From Bacteroidota bacterium (GTDB lineage Bacteria; Bacteroidota; Bacteroidia; Sphingobacteriales; Sphingobacteriaceae): DNA of 36,830 nt. Numbering within the stretch: the first letter of the stretch is position 1; each line of letters starts with the position of its first letter. Made by a program: the position numbers and the translations under genes. The notes below the pieces were generated by a model that had not been told where the DNA came from, did no database searches, and was given only the letters and a program-made list of their open reading frames with translations. Positions 8,306-15,546 of the stretch are shown piece by piece. Location: assembly GCA_018828585.1 (NCBI GenBank), contig JAHJVW010000105.1, positions 1 through 36,830 of the forward strand, read 5' to 3'.

Positions 8306-9007
8306 ATGAATGTATTAATTACAGGAGCATCAAAAGGAATGGGCGAGTCTATTTCGATGAATATGGCAGGGCAAGGTCATCATTTATGTATATGCGCTAG
8401 AAAACTTAGCGATCTAAATCTTCTCAAAGCGAAAATTCATAGCAATTATCCTGATGTGAGTGTTTATGTAAAAGTAGTTGATTGCAGCGTGGAAGCTGAG
8501 GTTTTGGCTTTCGCCGATTTTGCCATGGAGCAAATGGGTACAGTAGATATTTTGGTGAACAATGTTGGTGTATTTAAGCCATCTTTTATTTTAGATGAAA
8601 GCTTTGATGCGCTTGATGATCACATGAGAACCAATGTTTATGCAGCGTATTTTCTATACAAAAAACTAGGTCCAGGAATGAAAGAACGTAGAAAAGGATC
8701 TATTTTTAACATCTGTTCTGTGGCCAGTAAAGATACAATTGCAAATGCTGGTTCTTATTGTGTAACTAAATCTGCTTTACTCAGTCTAAACCATATAATG
8801 AGAAAGGAAATGATGGCACATGATGTAAAAGTTACCGCCATTTTGCCGGGATCGACCCTCACCAGTTCGTGGGAAGGAACCAGCATTAACCCTGACGAAT
8901 TTATACAACCGGAAGATGTGGCCTTAGCTATTGAAAATGTAATGAAAATGAGTGTAGGTGCAAATGTGGAAGAAATCATGATCAGGCCACTTCACGGACA
9001 AATTTAG
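8306..9007 (+). CDS. SDR family oxidoreductase
   Basis: A 233-residue classical short-chain dehydrogenase/reductase. The nucleotide-binding motif TGASKGMG is at 6-13, NNVG at about 85-88, and the catalytic set is Ser138, Tyr151 and Lys155 (YCVTK). It is annotated in many genomes as a 3-oxoacyl-ACP reductase-like protein, but the substrate cannot be deduced. The usual Rossmann-fold discriminator for NADP is not clear here. The PspC gene starts 20 bases downstream on the same strand, so the SDR probably heads that transcript. A near-consensus TAAATTGG at 8278-8285 may be its -7 box. Confidence 0.9.
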   Translation: MNVLITGASKGMGESISMNMAGQGHHLCICARKLSDLNLLKAKIHSNYPDVSVYVKVVDCSVEAEVLAFADFAMEQMGTVDILVNNVGVFKPSFILDESFDALDDHMRTNVYAAYFLYKKLGPGMKERRKGSIFNICSVASKDTIANAGSYCVTKSALLSLNHIMRKEMMAHDVKVTAILPGSTLTSSWEGTSINPDEFIQPEDVALAIENVMKMSVGANVEEIMIRPLHGQI

Positions 9008-9027
9008 AAAGGAAAGGAAAATAAAAA

Positions 9028-9582
9028 ATGGAAAAGAAATTAACAAGAGACACCCAGGATAAGATGGTTGCTGGTGTTGCGTCAGGTTTAGCAAAGTATT
9101 TTCAATTAGAGGTAACTTGGGTGAGGGTAGCTTTTGCTTTAGCAGCATTTTTTGGCGGAGGAGGTTTATGGATATATATTATCCTTTGGATAGCTGTTCC
9201 TCAAGAAATACATAATCCATTTACTTACACGGATTATACAGTAGATCCTAGTAAAGCACCTTCAGATAATTTCGGGTCTACATTTAAATCCAAAAAAAAC
9301 ACCAACATTACGGCAATCGCAGGTATGGGATTAATTGCTGTGGGGACTTACTTTTTATTAAATGAGTTCGGAATCATTCCTTATTGGTTTAATTTAGGAA
9401 AGTTATGGCCTTTAGTTTTTGTAGTTATTGGCTTAAGTATTCTTTTTAAGGGTAAAAAGGAGGCTGAAAGCAGGGATTTTAACGCTAAAGATTTTAAACA
9501 AAAGTCTGAAGATTCGACACCAAAAGAAGAAAAAGAACAAGAATCAACTGATCATCAAGAACAAGAAATTAAAAAAGATTAA
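9028..9582 (+). CDS. PspC domain-containing membrane protein
   Basis: A 184-residue protein. Residues 1-60 are a PspC domain (KLTRDTQDKMVAGVASGLAK, then VTWVRVAF and a glycine-rich helix ending LWIAVPQE). After a linker there are two more helices with LiaF/DUF5668-like content (MGLIAVGTYFLLNEFG and LWPLVFVVIGLSILF) and a highly charged Lys/Glu/Gln tail. PspC proteins sense or respond to membrane stress. The gene is followed after 3 bases by a DUF5668 gene with a similar helical pair, so the two products probably interact in the inner membrane. The start is supported by the match of the domain's N-terminus. Confidence 0.9.
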   Translation: MEKKLTRDTQDKMVAGVASGLAKYFQLEVTWVRVAFALAAFFGGGGLWIYIILWIAVPQEIHNPFTYTDYTVDPSKAPSDNFGSTFKSKKNTNITAIAGMGLIAVGTYFLLNEFGIIPYWFNLGKLWPLVFVVIGLSILFKGKKEAESRDFNAKDFKQKSEDSTPKEEKEQESTDHQEQEIKKD

Positions 9583-9585
9583 ATC

Positions 9586-10548
9586 ATGAAAAGCGATAAA
9601 ATATTTTGGGGAATTCTCTTTGTCTTTGTTGGAGGGATATTTCTTTTAGAAAACTTCGGAGTTATAGATTTTAGCTGGCATTATGTATGGCGTTTCTGGC
9701 CGGTTATCTTAATTTTAATGGGAGTAAACATCCTGTTTTCACGAAGTAATTCAAAAATTGGCGTTTTAGTTACGGTCATCATTACCGTACTTACTTTGGG
9801 TTTATTGACCTTTAAAGGATTACAAAAAGGTCAGGAACATGACCATTGGGATTTTGGCTTTTCTGATGGCGTTAAAGATGGTTGGGGTAACAGGGATGGC
9901 GATAATAATAACAATACAGATAGTACAGTAAATTACCAAGAAGCCTTCGAAGACGGCACCAATCATGCCGTTTTAAATATTAAGGGTGGTGCAGCAAAAT
10001 ACATTTTAAACAGCGGAACATCCTCACTATTTACTGCAAACACTAGAGGCAATAGGCGCCCATTTTATGTGCTGAGGACGGAAAAGGTAGATCGTACGAC
10101 CACTGTAAATTTTATTGCTAAAAGCGCTAAAACAATGCATTTTGATAGCGATGAAAGCAATGACATCACCATGTCTTTAAATCCTTTGCCTACATGGGAC
10201 TTAAACCTAACAATGGGCGCTGGAAAAGCTGATTTTGACTTAAGTGTTTTCAAAATGCAAAACATCAATATAAAAGGAGGAGCTGCGGAGTTTGATATTC
10301 GCTTAGGTGATTTATCCCAATTAGTGAATTTAACGGCCGAGACTGGTATAGCAGACGTGACCATTGAGATACCAACAGGTGTAGGTTGCCGAATTAAAAC
10401 AGCTACAGGTTTATCCTCTAAAAGCTTTGAAGATTTTATAGATAAAGGGGATGGCAATTACGAAACCTCAAACTATAACTCTTCTGCTAAAAAAATCAAT
10501 ATTAGTTTTAAAGGTGGATTAAGCGATATTAAGGTCAAAAGGTATTAA
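9586..10548 (+). CDS. LiaF-like membrane protein (DUF5668 and beta-rich domain)
   Basis: A 320-residue protein. The N-terminal ~80 residues hold the LiaF-type membrane region (WGILFVFVGGIFLLENFGVI, then FWPVILILMGVNILF and a third helix). A linker rich in Asp, Gly and Asn follows. Residues ~130-320 are a repetitive beta-strand domain with glycine-anchored turns (INIKGGAAEFDIRLG, LTMGAGKADFDL, ISFKGGLSDIKVK), resembling the LiaF C-terminal or DUF4097 beta-helix. LiaF proteins modulate envelope-stress two-component systems in Firmicutes; Bacteroidota homologues have no such partner here. The stop overlaps the next start as TAATG, implying coupling to the RDD gene. Confidence 0.85.
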   Translation: MKSDKIFWGILFVFVGGIFLLENFGVIDFSWHYVWRFWPVILILMGVNILFSRSNSKIGVLVTVIITVLTLGLLTFKGLQKGQEHDHWDFGFSDGVKDGWGNRDGDNNNNTDSTVNYQEAFEDGTNHAVLNIKGGAAKYILNSGTSSLFTANTRGNRRPFYVLRTEKVDRTTTVNFIAKSAKTMHFDSDESNDITMSLNPLPTWDLNLTMGAGKADFDLSVFKMQNINIKGGAAEFDIRLGDLSQLVNLTAETGIADVTIEIPTGVGCRIKTATGLSSKSFEDFIDKGDGNYETSNYNSSAKKINISFKGGLSDIKVKRY

Positions 10549-11156
10549 TGGAAAATGCCATTTATACCTTAGTTATTAAAGGGAAACCAGCAGGGCCTTT
10601 TACTTTAGCTGATCTTAAAGAACAAAAAATTCAACCTGATTCCTTCCTTCGTAAACCAGGAATGGACGATTATAAAGAAGCTCACGAATTTGCTGAAATT
10701 CGTGAGCTTCTTCATTTTAACCAACAATTTACCGAACCCCAATATTTCGCTGGTTTCGATTTACGAATGCTGGCAGATGCCATTGATTGGTTTGTGATTT
10801 TTGGTATGATGGCCATTGTGGAGTTACTGATCGTCATGTTCTTAAACAATCAGACTAAAACTTTAATTACCATTGGCTCTGGCTTATTACTGATGCCTTT
10901 TTTTAAGTTTTTCTATCACCTATATATGGAGTATCACCGTCAAGCGACCATCGGTAAAGGATTAATGAATATCAAAGTCACCAATATGCAGGGTTTAAAA
11001 CCCAGCTTACAGGAGGTCTTCCTAAGAAACCTTGGTAAGGTCCTCAGTACCCTCACCCTTTTCTTTGGCTATTTTTATTTGTTTCTGAACAAAAAGCAAC
11101 AAACCCTACACGATAAAATGGCTAATACATTAGTGATTAAAGAGCGCTTAATGTAA
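10548..11156 (+). CDS. GYF_2-like and RDD domain membrane protein
   Basis: A 202-residue protein. The first ~50 residues resemble a GYF_2 domain (YTLVIKGKPAGPFTLADLK, with a PDSFLRKPGMDDY segment). Residues ~70-195 form an RDD domain: FDLRMLADAIDWFVIFGMM (first helix with Arg and Asp), a second helix pair, and the ATIGKGLMNIKV segment typical of RDD proteins. RDD proteins are small transporters or accessory membrane proteins of uncertain substrate. The gene ends the SDR-PspC-DUF5668 run, just before a strong terminator. The sequence encoding the linker (10675-10712) contains a perfect 17-bp inverted repeat. Confidence 0.85.
   Translation: MENAIYTLVIKGKPAGPFTLADLKEQKIQPDSFLRKPGMDDYKEAHEFAEIRELLHFNQQFTEPQYFAGFDLRMLADAIDWFVIFGMMAIVELLIVMFLNNQTKTLITIGSGLLLMPFFKFFYHLYMEYHRQATIGKGLMNIKVTNMQGLKPSLQEVFLRNLGKVLSTLTLFFGYFYLFLNKKQQTLHDKMANTLVIKERLM
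10675..10712. repeat. 17-bp perfect inverted repeat inside the RDD gene
   Basis: AAGAAGCTCACGAATTT at 10675-10691 pairs perfectly with its complement at 10696-10712 across a 4-nt loop GCTG. It is fully in frame and encodes the linker between the GYF-like and RDD domains. Confidence 0.9.
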
Positions 11157-11169
11157 AACTTACCAAACA

Positions 11170-11199
11170 AAAAAAAGAGGATGAAAATCCTCTTTTTTT
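11170..11199. terminator. Bidirectional rho-independent terminator
   Basis: A 12-bp stem AAAAAAAGAGGA / TCCTCTTTTTTT encloses a 6-nt loop TGAAAA. It lies between the convergent RDD gene (plus) and ferritin gene (minus). Confidence 0.9.
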
Positions 11200-11217
11200 G
11201 CTATAGTTAAGTATTTC

Positions 11218-11760
11218 TTAGAATTTTTCTTCTTGTGGGATGGTAGCTCCTTGGGGGGCACTACTTAGATCTTTATCCATTTCATAAAGATTAGCGTTGT
11301 TACCAACTACTTTTGAGGCTAAACTAAATTTGTCTAAAAGATCATTAGCTAAAGATTCTTCTTCAATCTGTTCTTTCACAAACCATTGTCCGAAATTGAA
11401 AGTAGCCCAATCTTTTTCTTCATGTGCTAAATTTACAATGGCATCAATAGCGGCTGAATTATCAATTTCATGCTTCAATACATTTTTTAAACATTCTTCC
11501 ATATCCTTAGGGTCGGCAGGTGGTGCTTTAATGGCTTCTATTTTTGTTTTTCCACCTCTGTCATTAATGTACTTGATAAACTTAAACATGTGTTCGCGTT
11601 CTTCATGTGCATGTTTGTATAAAAAAGTAGCTATACCAGCGTAACTATTACATTCTGCCCAAGAGGCATAAGATAAATAAACCTGTGCCTGATAGGCTTC
11701 ACGTGTCATTTGATCATTTAATGCTTTTTCTACTTTATCGGATATTCTTTTAGTTTTCAT
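11218..11760 (-). CDS. Ferritin (non-heme iron storage)
   Basis: A 180-residue four-helix-bundle ferritin of the bacterial FtnA type. Visible ferroxidase-site residues include Glu21 (REAYQAQVYLSY), the EEREH motif with Glu54 and His57, and further Glu in the third and fourth helices (HEEKDWATFNFGQWFVKEQI). Ferritin oxidises Fe(II) with oxygen or peroxide and stores it as a mineral in a 24-mer cytoplasmic shell. It stands as a single gene with its own 163-bp upstream region and a downstream terminator. I see no clear Fur or PerR-type site there, though the gene is likely iron- or oxidant-controlled. Confidence 0.95.
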   Translation of the reverse strand: MKTKRISDKVEKALNDQMTREAYQAQVYLSYASWAECNSYAGIATFLYKHAHEEREHMFKFIKYINDRGGKTKIEAIKAPPADPKDMEECLKNVLKHEIDNSAAIDAIVNLAHEEKDWATFNFGQWFVKEQIEEESLANDLLDKFSLASKVVGNNANLYEMDKDLSSAPQGATIPQEEKF

Positions 11761-11884
11761 CTTGTAATCTTTGGTTTATACGATTAAACAAACAGAAAAC
11801 ATGCCAAGAAATTGATTGATTTCATAGAATGAGTATGAAAAATCATATCGGTGTAAAAACTAACTATCAATAAAAAATCGGTCT

Positions 11885-11920
11885 TAAAAAATTAAGTCAT
11901 GTTAGATTGATAAGACTTAA
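11885..11920 (-). terminator. Probable terminator of the M1 peptidase operon
   Basis: Read on the minus strand, TTAAGTC and GACTTAA form a 7-bp stem around a 15-nt loop, followed at once by a run of T. It starts 3 bases after the stop of the gene at 11924-12550. The stem is AT-rich and modest. Confidence 0.45.
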
Positions 11921-11923
11921 ATA

Positions 11924-12550
11924 TCATCCTTCCAAATAGTAAATTGCTTCTAGGAATTTTTTCGAGGGTTGATCTCCTTTTTTATTGGGTTTTAATTCTT
12001 TGATCAATCCAGCAATGGTGAGGTGTTGCTCAGGTAATTTTTGTTCTCCCTTTGCATGGGCAATAAAGAATTGCTCTCCGTTATGTTCATCCCTTAGTTC
12101 ATATACCTCATATTTATCCATGATTGGAATCATGACCATCGTCATGGTTTTACCTGCCATAATCGGTACCATTACAAAGCCACTTAGTTCCGTTTTAGCA
12201 TCGGTTAGTTTTGGAATACCCTTAAGGATCACATTATTCCCCAAAACACCATTTTGTTCTGCTGCTGAGGGAAGCAGATATTGGGGCCTATATTTTTCAT
12301 AGTTCTGTAGCAACTCGGGCGTTAATTTGCTAAGCAAAATAGACTTCATTCCGGGAGATAAGTTACGAATCGCCAGCTCCAAGTAAAGCATCATCTTTTG
12401 TTTATCGTTAAAAAGCCCTGCTACCTTACCCAGCTCTGCCTGAGTGATGACTTTGTTATTGGCTTTGGCGAGCAGGTTATAAAACCTGCCGCCATTGTCA
12501 AGTGTTCGCATCGCCGTCTCGATATTAGGATAGGCTTCAATCTTTTTCAT
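11924..12550 (-). CDS. Conserved hypothetical protein coupled to the M1 peptidase
   Basis: A 208-residue soluble protein without signal peptide or membrane helix. The N-terminal half is helical (IETAMRTLDNGGRFYNLLAK, QKMMLYLELAIRNL). The C-terminal half is beta-rich (FVMVPIMAGKTMTMVMIPIM, YEVYELRDEHNGEQFFIAHA). The sequence suggests a small accessory protein and I do not recognise the family with confidence. It starts 2 bases after the stop of the M1 peptidase gene, so co-translation is very likely. The product is presumably cytoplasmic while the peptidase is exported. Confidence 0.7.
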   Translation of the reverse strand: MKKIEAYPNIETAMRTLDNGGRFYNLLAKANNKVITQAELGKVAGLFNDKQKMMLYLELAIRNLSPGMKSILLSKLTPELLQNYEKYRPQYLLPSAAEQNGVLGNNVILKGIPKLTDAKTELSGFVMVPIMAGKTMTMVMIPIMDKYEVYELRDEHNGEQFFIAHAKGEQKLPEQHLTIAGLIKELKPNKKGDQPSKKFLEAIYYLEG

Positions 12551-12552
12551 GC

Positions 12553-14421
12553 TTATTGATTGGTCCAGGTATTATTTTTTAGATCAGCATCCATAAAAAT
12601 ACCACCATCTAAAGTGATACTTTTCACTTCTTTAGAAAGATTGATTTTTACAGAAGTTTCTTTTTGATTTTTTTCCCAAACGGCAGGCGTTTGATGGAAA
12701 CTTTGGGTGGTGCCATCGGTATAATTTGCAACCACATCAAATGGAACTGCAAAACCACCCACATTTTTGATCTCCAGTTCATAGGTTTTGCCTGAATGGT
12801 CTACATCTTCTAAATTTAAATCGATATAAGAAGGAGTGAAGAACCAATTGTAAAAGAACCAGTTAAGATTTTTACCCGATCCGCTTTTCATCGAATTAAA
12901 ATAATCCCAAGGCATTGGATGTTTACTATTCCAGTTAGCCATATAAGTATGTAAAGCTTTTTTAAATAAATCATCACCTAAATAATCTTTTAGTGCCAAA
13001 TAACTTAAAGAAGGTTTGCCATAAGAATTATTACCACTGCCAAACTTCACCTCTGGCGAAGGGGTAATGATGGCTTCCTCTTTTTCATGCGGCCCATTGA
13101 TCCAACGATTTACCCTAAACTGTCTATAAAATTCATCGGCAGCTGCCTTCCCTTTTTCCTGAATACCAATTAAATACTCTAAAGTGGTGGCCCAGCCTTC
13201 ATCCATAAAAGCATAGCGACTTTCGTTAATTCCCATATAAAATGGAAAATAAGTATGCGCTTGCTCATGGTCTTGTACCAATTGAGCGAAACCTAAATCT
13301 TTTTCATGACTATCGTTCACCATCATTGGGTACTCCATATCGGCATAACCCTGTACGGCAGTACTTTTAGAAAAAGGATAAGCTATGCCCGGCCAATTGT
13401 GAGAGAACCATCCTAAAGCATATCGGCTAAACTGTACCGAATGATGAAAATCTGCAGAACTATCTGGAAATGCTGCTTGTACGCTAGTCCGACGATTTTT
13501 TACGTTGTCTACCAAAACACTGGCTCCATCCCAAACGTAAGCGTCACTAATTGCAGTGGTGACATCAGTAATGTTTTTTGCTGTAAAAGTCCAAGTATTG
13601 GTATTGTTTTGTGTGGTAATATTTTTCGCATTTAAATCCTGCTGCGTCACAATATGTATCGTAGAATCGCTTTTCAAAGAAGCCTGCAGTTTTTTAGCAA
13701 AAGCAGGCTGCAAAACCTCATTTGGGTTTTTTAAATCGCCCGTTGCCCAAACCACAAAGTTTTTAGGAACAGTCACCTGTAGTTGATAATCGTTAAAATC
13801 ATTATAAAACTCTAAACCTCCAGTGTGTGGTTGCGTATCCCATCCACGGTAATCGTCATAAACGGATACCCTTGGGTAAAAATAGGCTAGAAAAAAAGTG
13901 GTAGAATCTATCACCCCATCACGTCCCGGAGATTTGCTCAACAAGTAATGCCAGTTGATATCCAATTGAACCGAATCATGTGGCATCAAAGAGCGTTTCA
14001 ACGGAAACATATAATTGGTGGTAGTCGCTTGGCTATTATCCCAACTTGCCATGGCACCATTTACCTTAATCTGGTCAACCATGATGCCCAATGTTGGGTC
14101 GGGCGTTTGCCCTCTTCTGCCATTACGGTGAACATTCACAATCAACTTCATGTTTAAGCTGTCTAATTGATCTGGACTATTGTTAAAATAGGTGATGTGT
14201 TCAACTCCCGATATGGTGCGGTCTGGTGGAGATACTTTGATTGAAATATCATAGTGCGCATGGTTTTGCCAATAGTTTTTGCCTGGTTTGCCTGATGATT
14301 CACGGGTATTTTTTTTAAATGCCGCTTGTATTTCGGGCGGCATCGTCAAGTCTTGCGCTTGTACGCCTAGCCCTATAAAAGCGAGCCCTATAACAGTCAG
14401 TAGCGATTTTGATGAGATCAT
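12553..14421 (-). CDS. M1 family metallopeptidase (second paralogue), secreted
   Basis: A 622-residue protein with a signal peptide to about residue 22 (ending VQAQ). The M1 elements are present: DMEYPMM at about 361-367, the zinc motif HEQAH at 385-389, and the third ligand Glu in MDEGW at 408, with the same 23-residue spacing as in the larger paralogue at 987-3326. It shares the PGKNYWQ and HYDI N-terminal segments with that paralogue. It probably cleaves N-terminal residues from peptides in the periplasm or outside. It is followed after 2 bases by the 208-residue unknown gene. Confidence 0.9.
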   Translation of the reverse strand: MISSKSLLTVIGLAFIGLGVQAQDLTMPPEIQAAFKKNTRESSGKPGKNYWQNHAHYDISIKVSPPDRTISGVEHITYFNNSPDQLDSLNMKLIVNVHRNGRRGQTPDPTLGIMVDQIKVNGAMASWDNSQATTTNYMFPLKRSLMPHDSVQLDINWHYLLSKSPGRDGVIDSTTFFLAYFYPRVSVYDDYRGWDTQPHTGGLEFYNDFNDYQLQVTVPKNFVVWATGDLKNPNEVLQPAFAKKLQASLKSDSTIHIVTQQDLNAKNITTQNNTNTWTFTAKNITDVTTAISDAYVWDGASVLVDNVKNRRTSVQAAFPDSSADFHHSVQFSRYALGWFSHNWPGIAYPFSKSTAVQGYADMEYPMMVNDSHEKDLGFAQLVQDHEQAHTYFPFYMGINESRYAFMDEGWATTLEYLIGIQEKGKAAADEFYRQFRVNRWINGPHEKEEAIITPSPEVKFGSGNNSYGKPSLSYLALKDYLGDDLFKKALHTYMANWNSKHPMPWDYFNSMKSGSGKNLNWFFYNWFFTPSYIDLNLEDVDHSGKTYELEIKNVGGFAVPFDVVANYTDGTTQSFHQTPAVWEKNQKETSVKINLSKEVKSITLDGGIFMDADLKNNTWTNQ

Positions 14422-14501
14422 ATGTTTTTATTTTAATGATGTAAAACGAATATAAGAAAGATTGTGTGCTTTGTCATTTATTAGACATCAGTTAATAGTT
14501 T

Positions 14502-14714
14502 TTAGTATAAATAAGGTCTAAACTCTAAAATATCTGCTGGTTGGCATTCCAGAATTTCGCAAATCTTTTCCAAGGTAGAGAAACGAATAGCTTTGGCTTT
14601 TCCTGTTTTTAAGATAGAGAGGTTTGCCTGTGTAATTTCTACTTTCTCTGCAAGGTCTGATAAAGAGATTTTTCTTCTCGCCATCATGACATCTAAATTC
14701 ACGATAATGGGCAT
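14502..14714 (-). CDS. XRE family helix-turn-helix regulator (Cro/C1, HTH_26 type)
   Basis: A 70-residue protein that is essentially a single XRE DNA-binding domain: MARRKISLSDLAEKVEIT, then QANLSILKTGKAKAIRFSTL and EKICEILECQPADILEF. This is the short Cro/C1-type HTH found next to DUF2975 membrane proteins. It starts 2 bases after the stop of the DUF2975 gene, so they form one transcript. It probably regulates that transcript; the perfect palindrome at 15370-15418 in the promoter is the obvious candidate operator. The target is inferred, not shown. Confidence 0.9.
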   Translation of the reverse strand: MPIIVNLDVMMARRKISLSDLAEKVEITQANLSILKTGKAKAIRFSTLEKICEILECQPADILEFRPYLY

Positions 14715-14716
14715 AA

Positions 14717-15328
14717 TTATACGGTTAAGCTATTTTCTTCTTCTATTTCTACGCCTCTTTGATAAACCATGGCAATAACTAAAATTATTAAGCCTGTAAT
14801 GATTCCATCACCCAAATTAGTTAACAATCTAAGTTTCGGAATTTCAAGTGAATGTTGAATTAACGCATTTATAATAAAGTAATGAATTAATCCAAATACA
14901 TCAGATAAAATGAAGATGATCGCCAATAAATTCAATCTTTTGATCAGGTCTGATTTAAAAGGCTGTTGCATGTTTATACCTTCAAAAAGTTTTTTGAAAT
15001 TCCACAATAAAATTAATCCATAAAATAAAAATACTAAAGTGGCAAGCATATAATAAAAACTTAAAGATGAGTGTGCCTCTGCATTTATTGTGAATAAGTC
15101 TGTTACTTTTTGATATTGTATTTTGTTATCTGTTGAGTAAAGATCAATTGATTTTGATGCACTTAAATCTTTATAATAAGCATTTTGATCTATCTTAACA
15201 TAGTCAGATTTTTCAGAATACAAATCGTAAACATCTTTTGCAAGAACAAAGAAGATAACTACAATTAAAAAATAGAATAGGAAGCTAGTTGCTATTCTTA
15301 AAAATGATAAAATGAGTTTTGTGTTCAT
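14717..15328 (-). CDS. DUF2975 domain membrane protein
   Basis: A 203-residue inner-membrane protein with four predicted helices: about residues 7-29, then around 88-110 (YYMLATLVFLFYGLILLWNF), around 128-150 (LLAIIFILSDVFGLIHYFII) and around 172-190 (LGDGIITGLIILVIAMVYQ). A soluble loop of about 55 residues lies between helices 1 and 2. DUF2975 proteins are commonly paired with a small XRE regulator, as here (2-bp gap). The pair is thought to be a membrane sensor with its transcription factor, but no signal is known. The promoter contains a clear -7 box and the palindrome. Confidence 0.85.
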   Translation of the reverse strand: MNTKLILSFLRIATSFLFYFLIVVIFFVLAKDVYDLYSEKSDYVKIDQNAYYKDLSASKSIDLYSTDNKIQYQKVTDLFTINAEAHSSLSFYYMLATLVFLFYGLILLWNFKKLFEGINMQQPFKSDLIKRLNLLAIIFILSDVFGLIHYFIINALIQHSLEIPKLRLLTNLGDGIITGLIILVIAMVYQRGVEIEEENSLTV

Positions 15329-15347
15329 ACTTTTTAATTTAACAAGA

Positions 15348-15378
15348 CAAACATAAGATAAAAATTTCTATTTAACAA
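15348..15378 (-). promoter_or_regulatory. Promoter of the DUF2975-XRE operon
   Basis: On the minus strand, TTG (15378-15376) and TATGTTTG (15355-15348) are separated by 20 bases, matching the Bacteroidota -33 / -7 TAnnTTTG layout. It lies 20 bases upstream of the DUF2975 start. The -33 element lies inside the left arm of the palindrome at 15370-15418. Confidence 0.6.
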
Positions 15379-15418
15379 CATATATTTATTGATTATCAAT
15401 AAATATATGTTGTTAAAT
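15370..15418. promoter_or_regulatory. 49-nt perfect palindrome, candidate XRE operator
   Basis: Two 24-nt arms (15370-15393 and 15395-15418) are exact reverse complements around one central base (15394). The left arm begins ATTTAACAACATATATTTAT. It is entirely intergenic and overlaps the -33 element of the DUF2975-XRE promoter. No T-run follows it in either direction, arguing against a terminator. A repressor binding here would block the promoter. Confidence 0.65.
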
Positions 15419-15521
15419 GATTTTAGTATGCGAAAAGCAATTTGGCGTTCTAAATGTCACAGAAATTCAAATTCTCTTTTGTAAAACAATTTTCCATCAA
15501 AACTATTTAAGATAAAACCTG

Positions 15522-15529
15522 TATTTTTG
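15522..15529 (+). promoter_or_regulatory. -7 promoter box of ispG
   Basis: TATTTTTG matches TAnnTTTG. The start codon is 18 bases downstream of the box, giving a very short leader. No good -33 TTG is visible at the expected spacing. Confidence 0.45.
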
Positions 15530-15546
15530 GGGAAAATATCATTTAC

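Noticed and set aside
10065-10457. 130-codon minus-strand open frame inside the LiaF-like gene
   Set aside because: Antisense to a gene with clear domain content. The translated product has no recognisable domain and is rich in Ser/Lys/Pro, as expected for a shadow frame.
11297-11644. 115-codon plus-strand open frame opposite ferritin
   Set aside because: Fully inside the ferritin gene, whose iron-site motifs are unambiguous.
11985-12302. 105-codon plus-strand open frame opposite the 208-residue gene
   Set aside because: Opposite a gene tightly coupled to the M1 peptidase; no promoter and no domain.
15370-15418. Palindrome as a rho-independent terminator
   Set aside because: It lies upstream of two divergent genes, is AT-rich, and has no T-run on either side, so an operator is the better reading.
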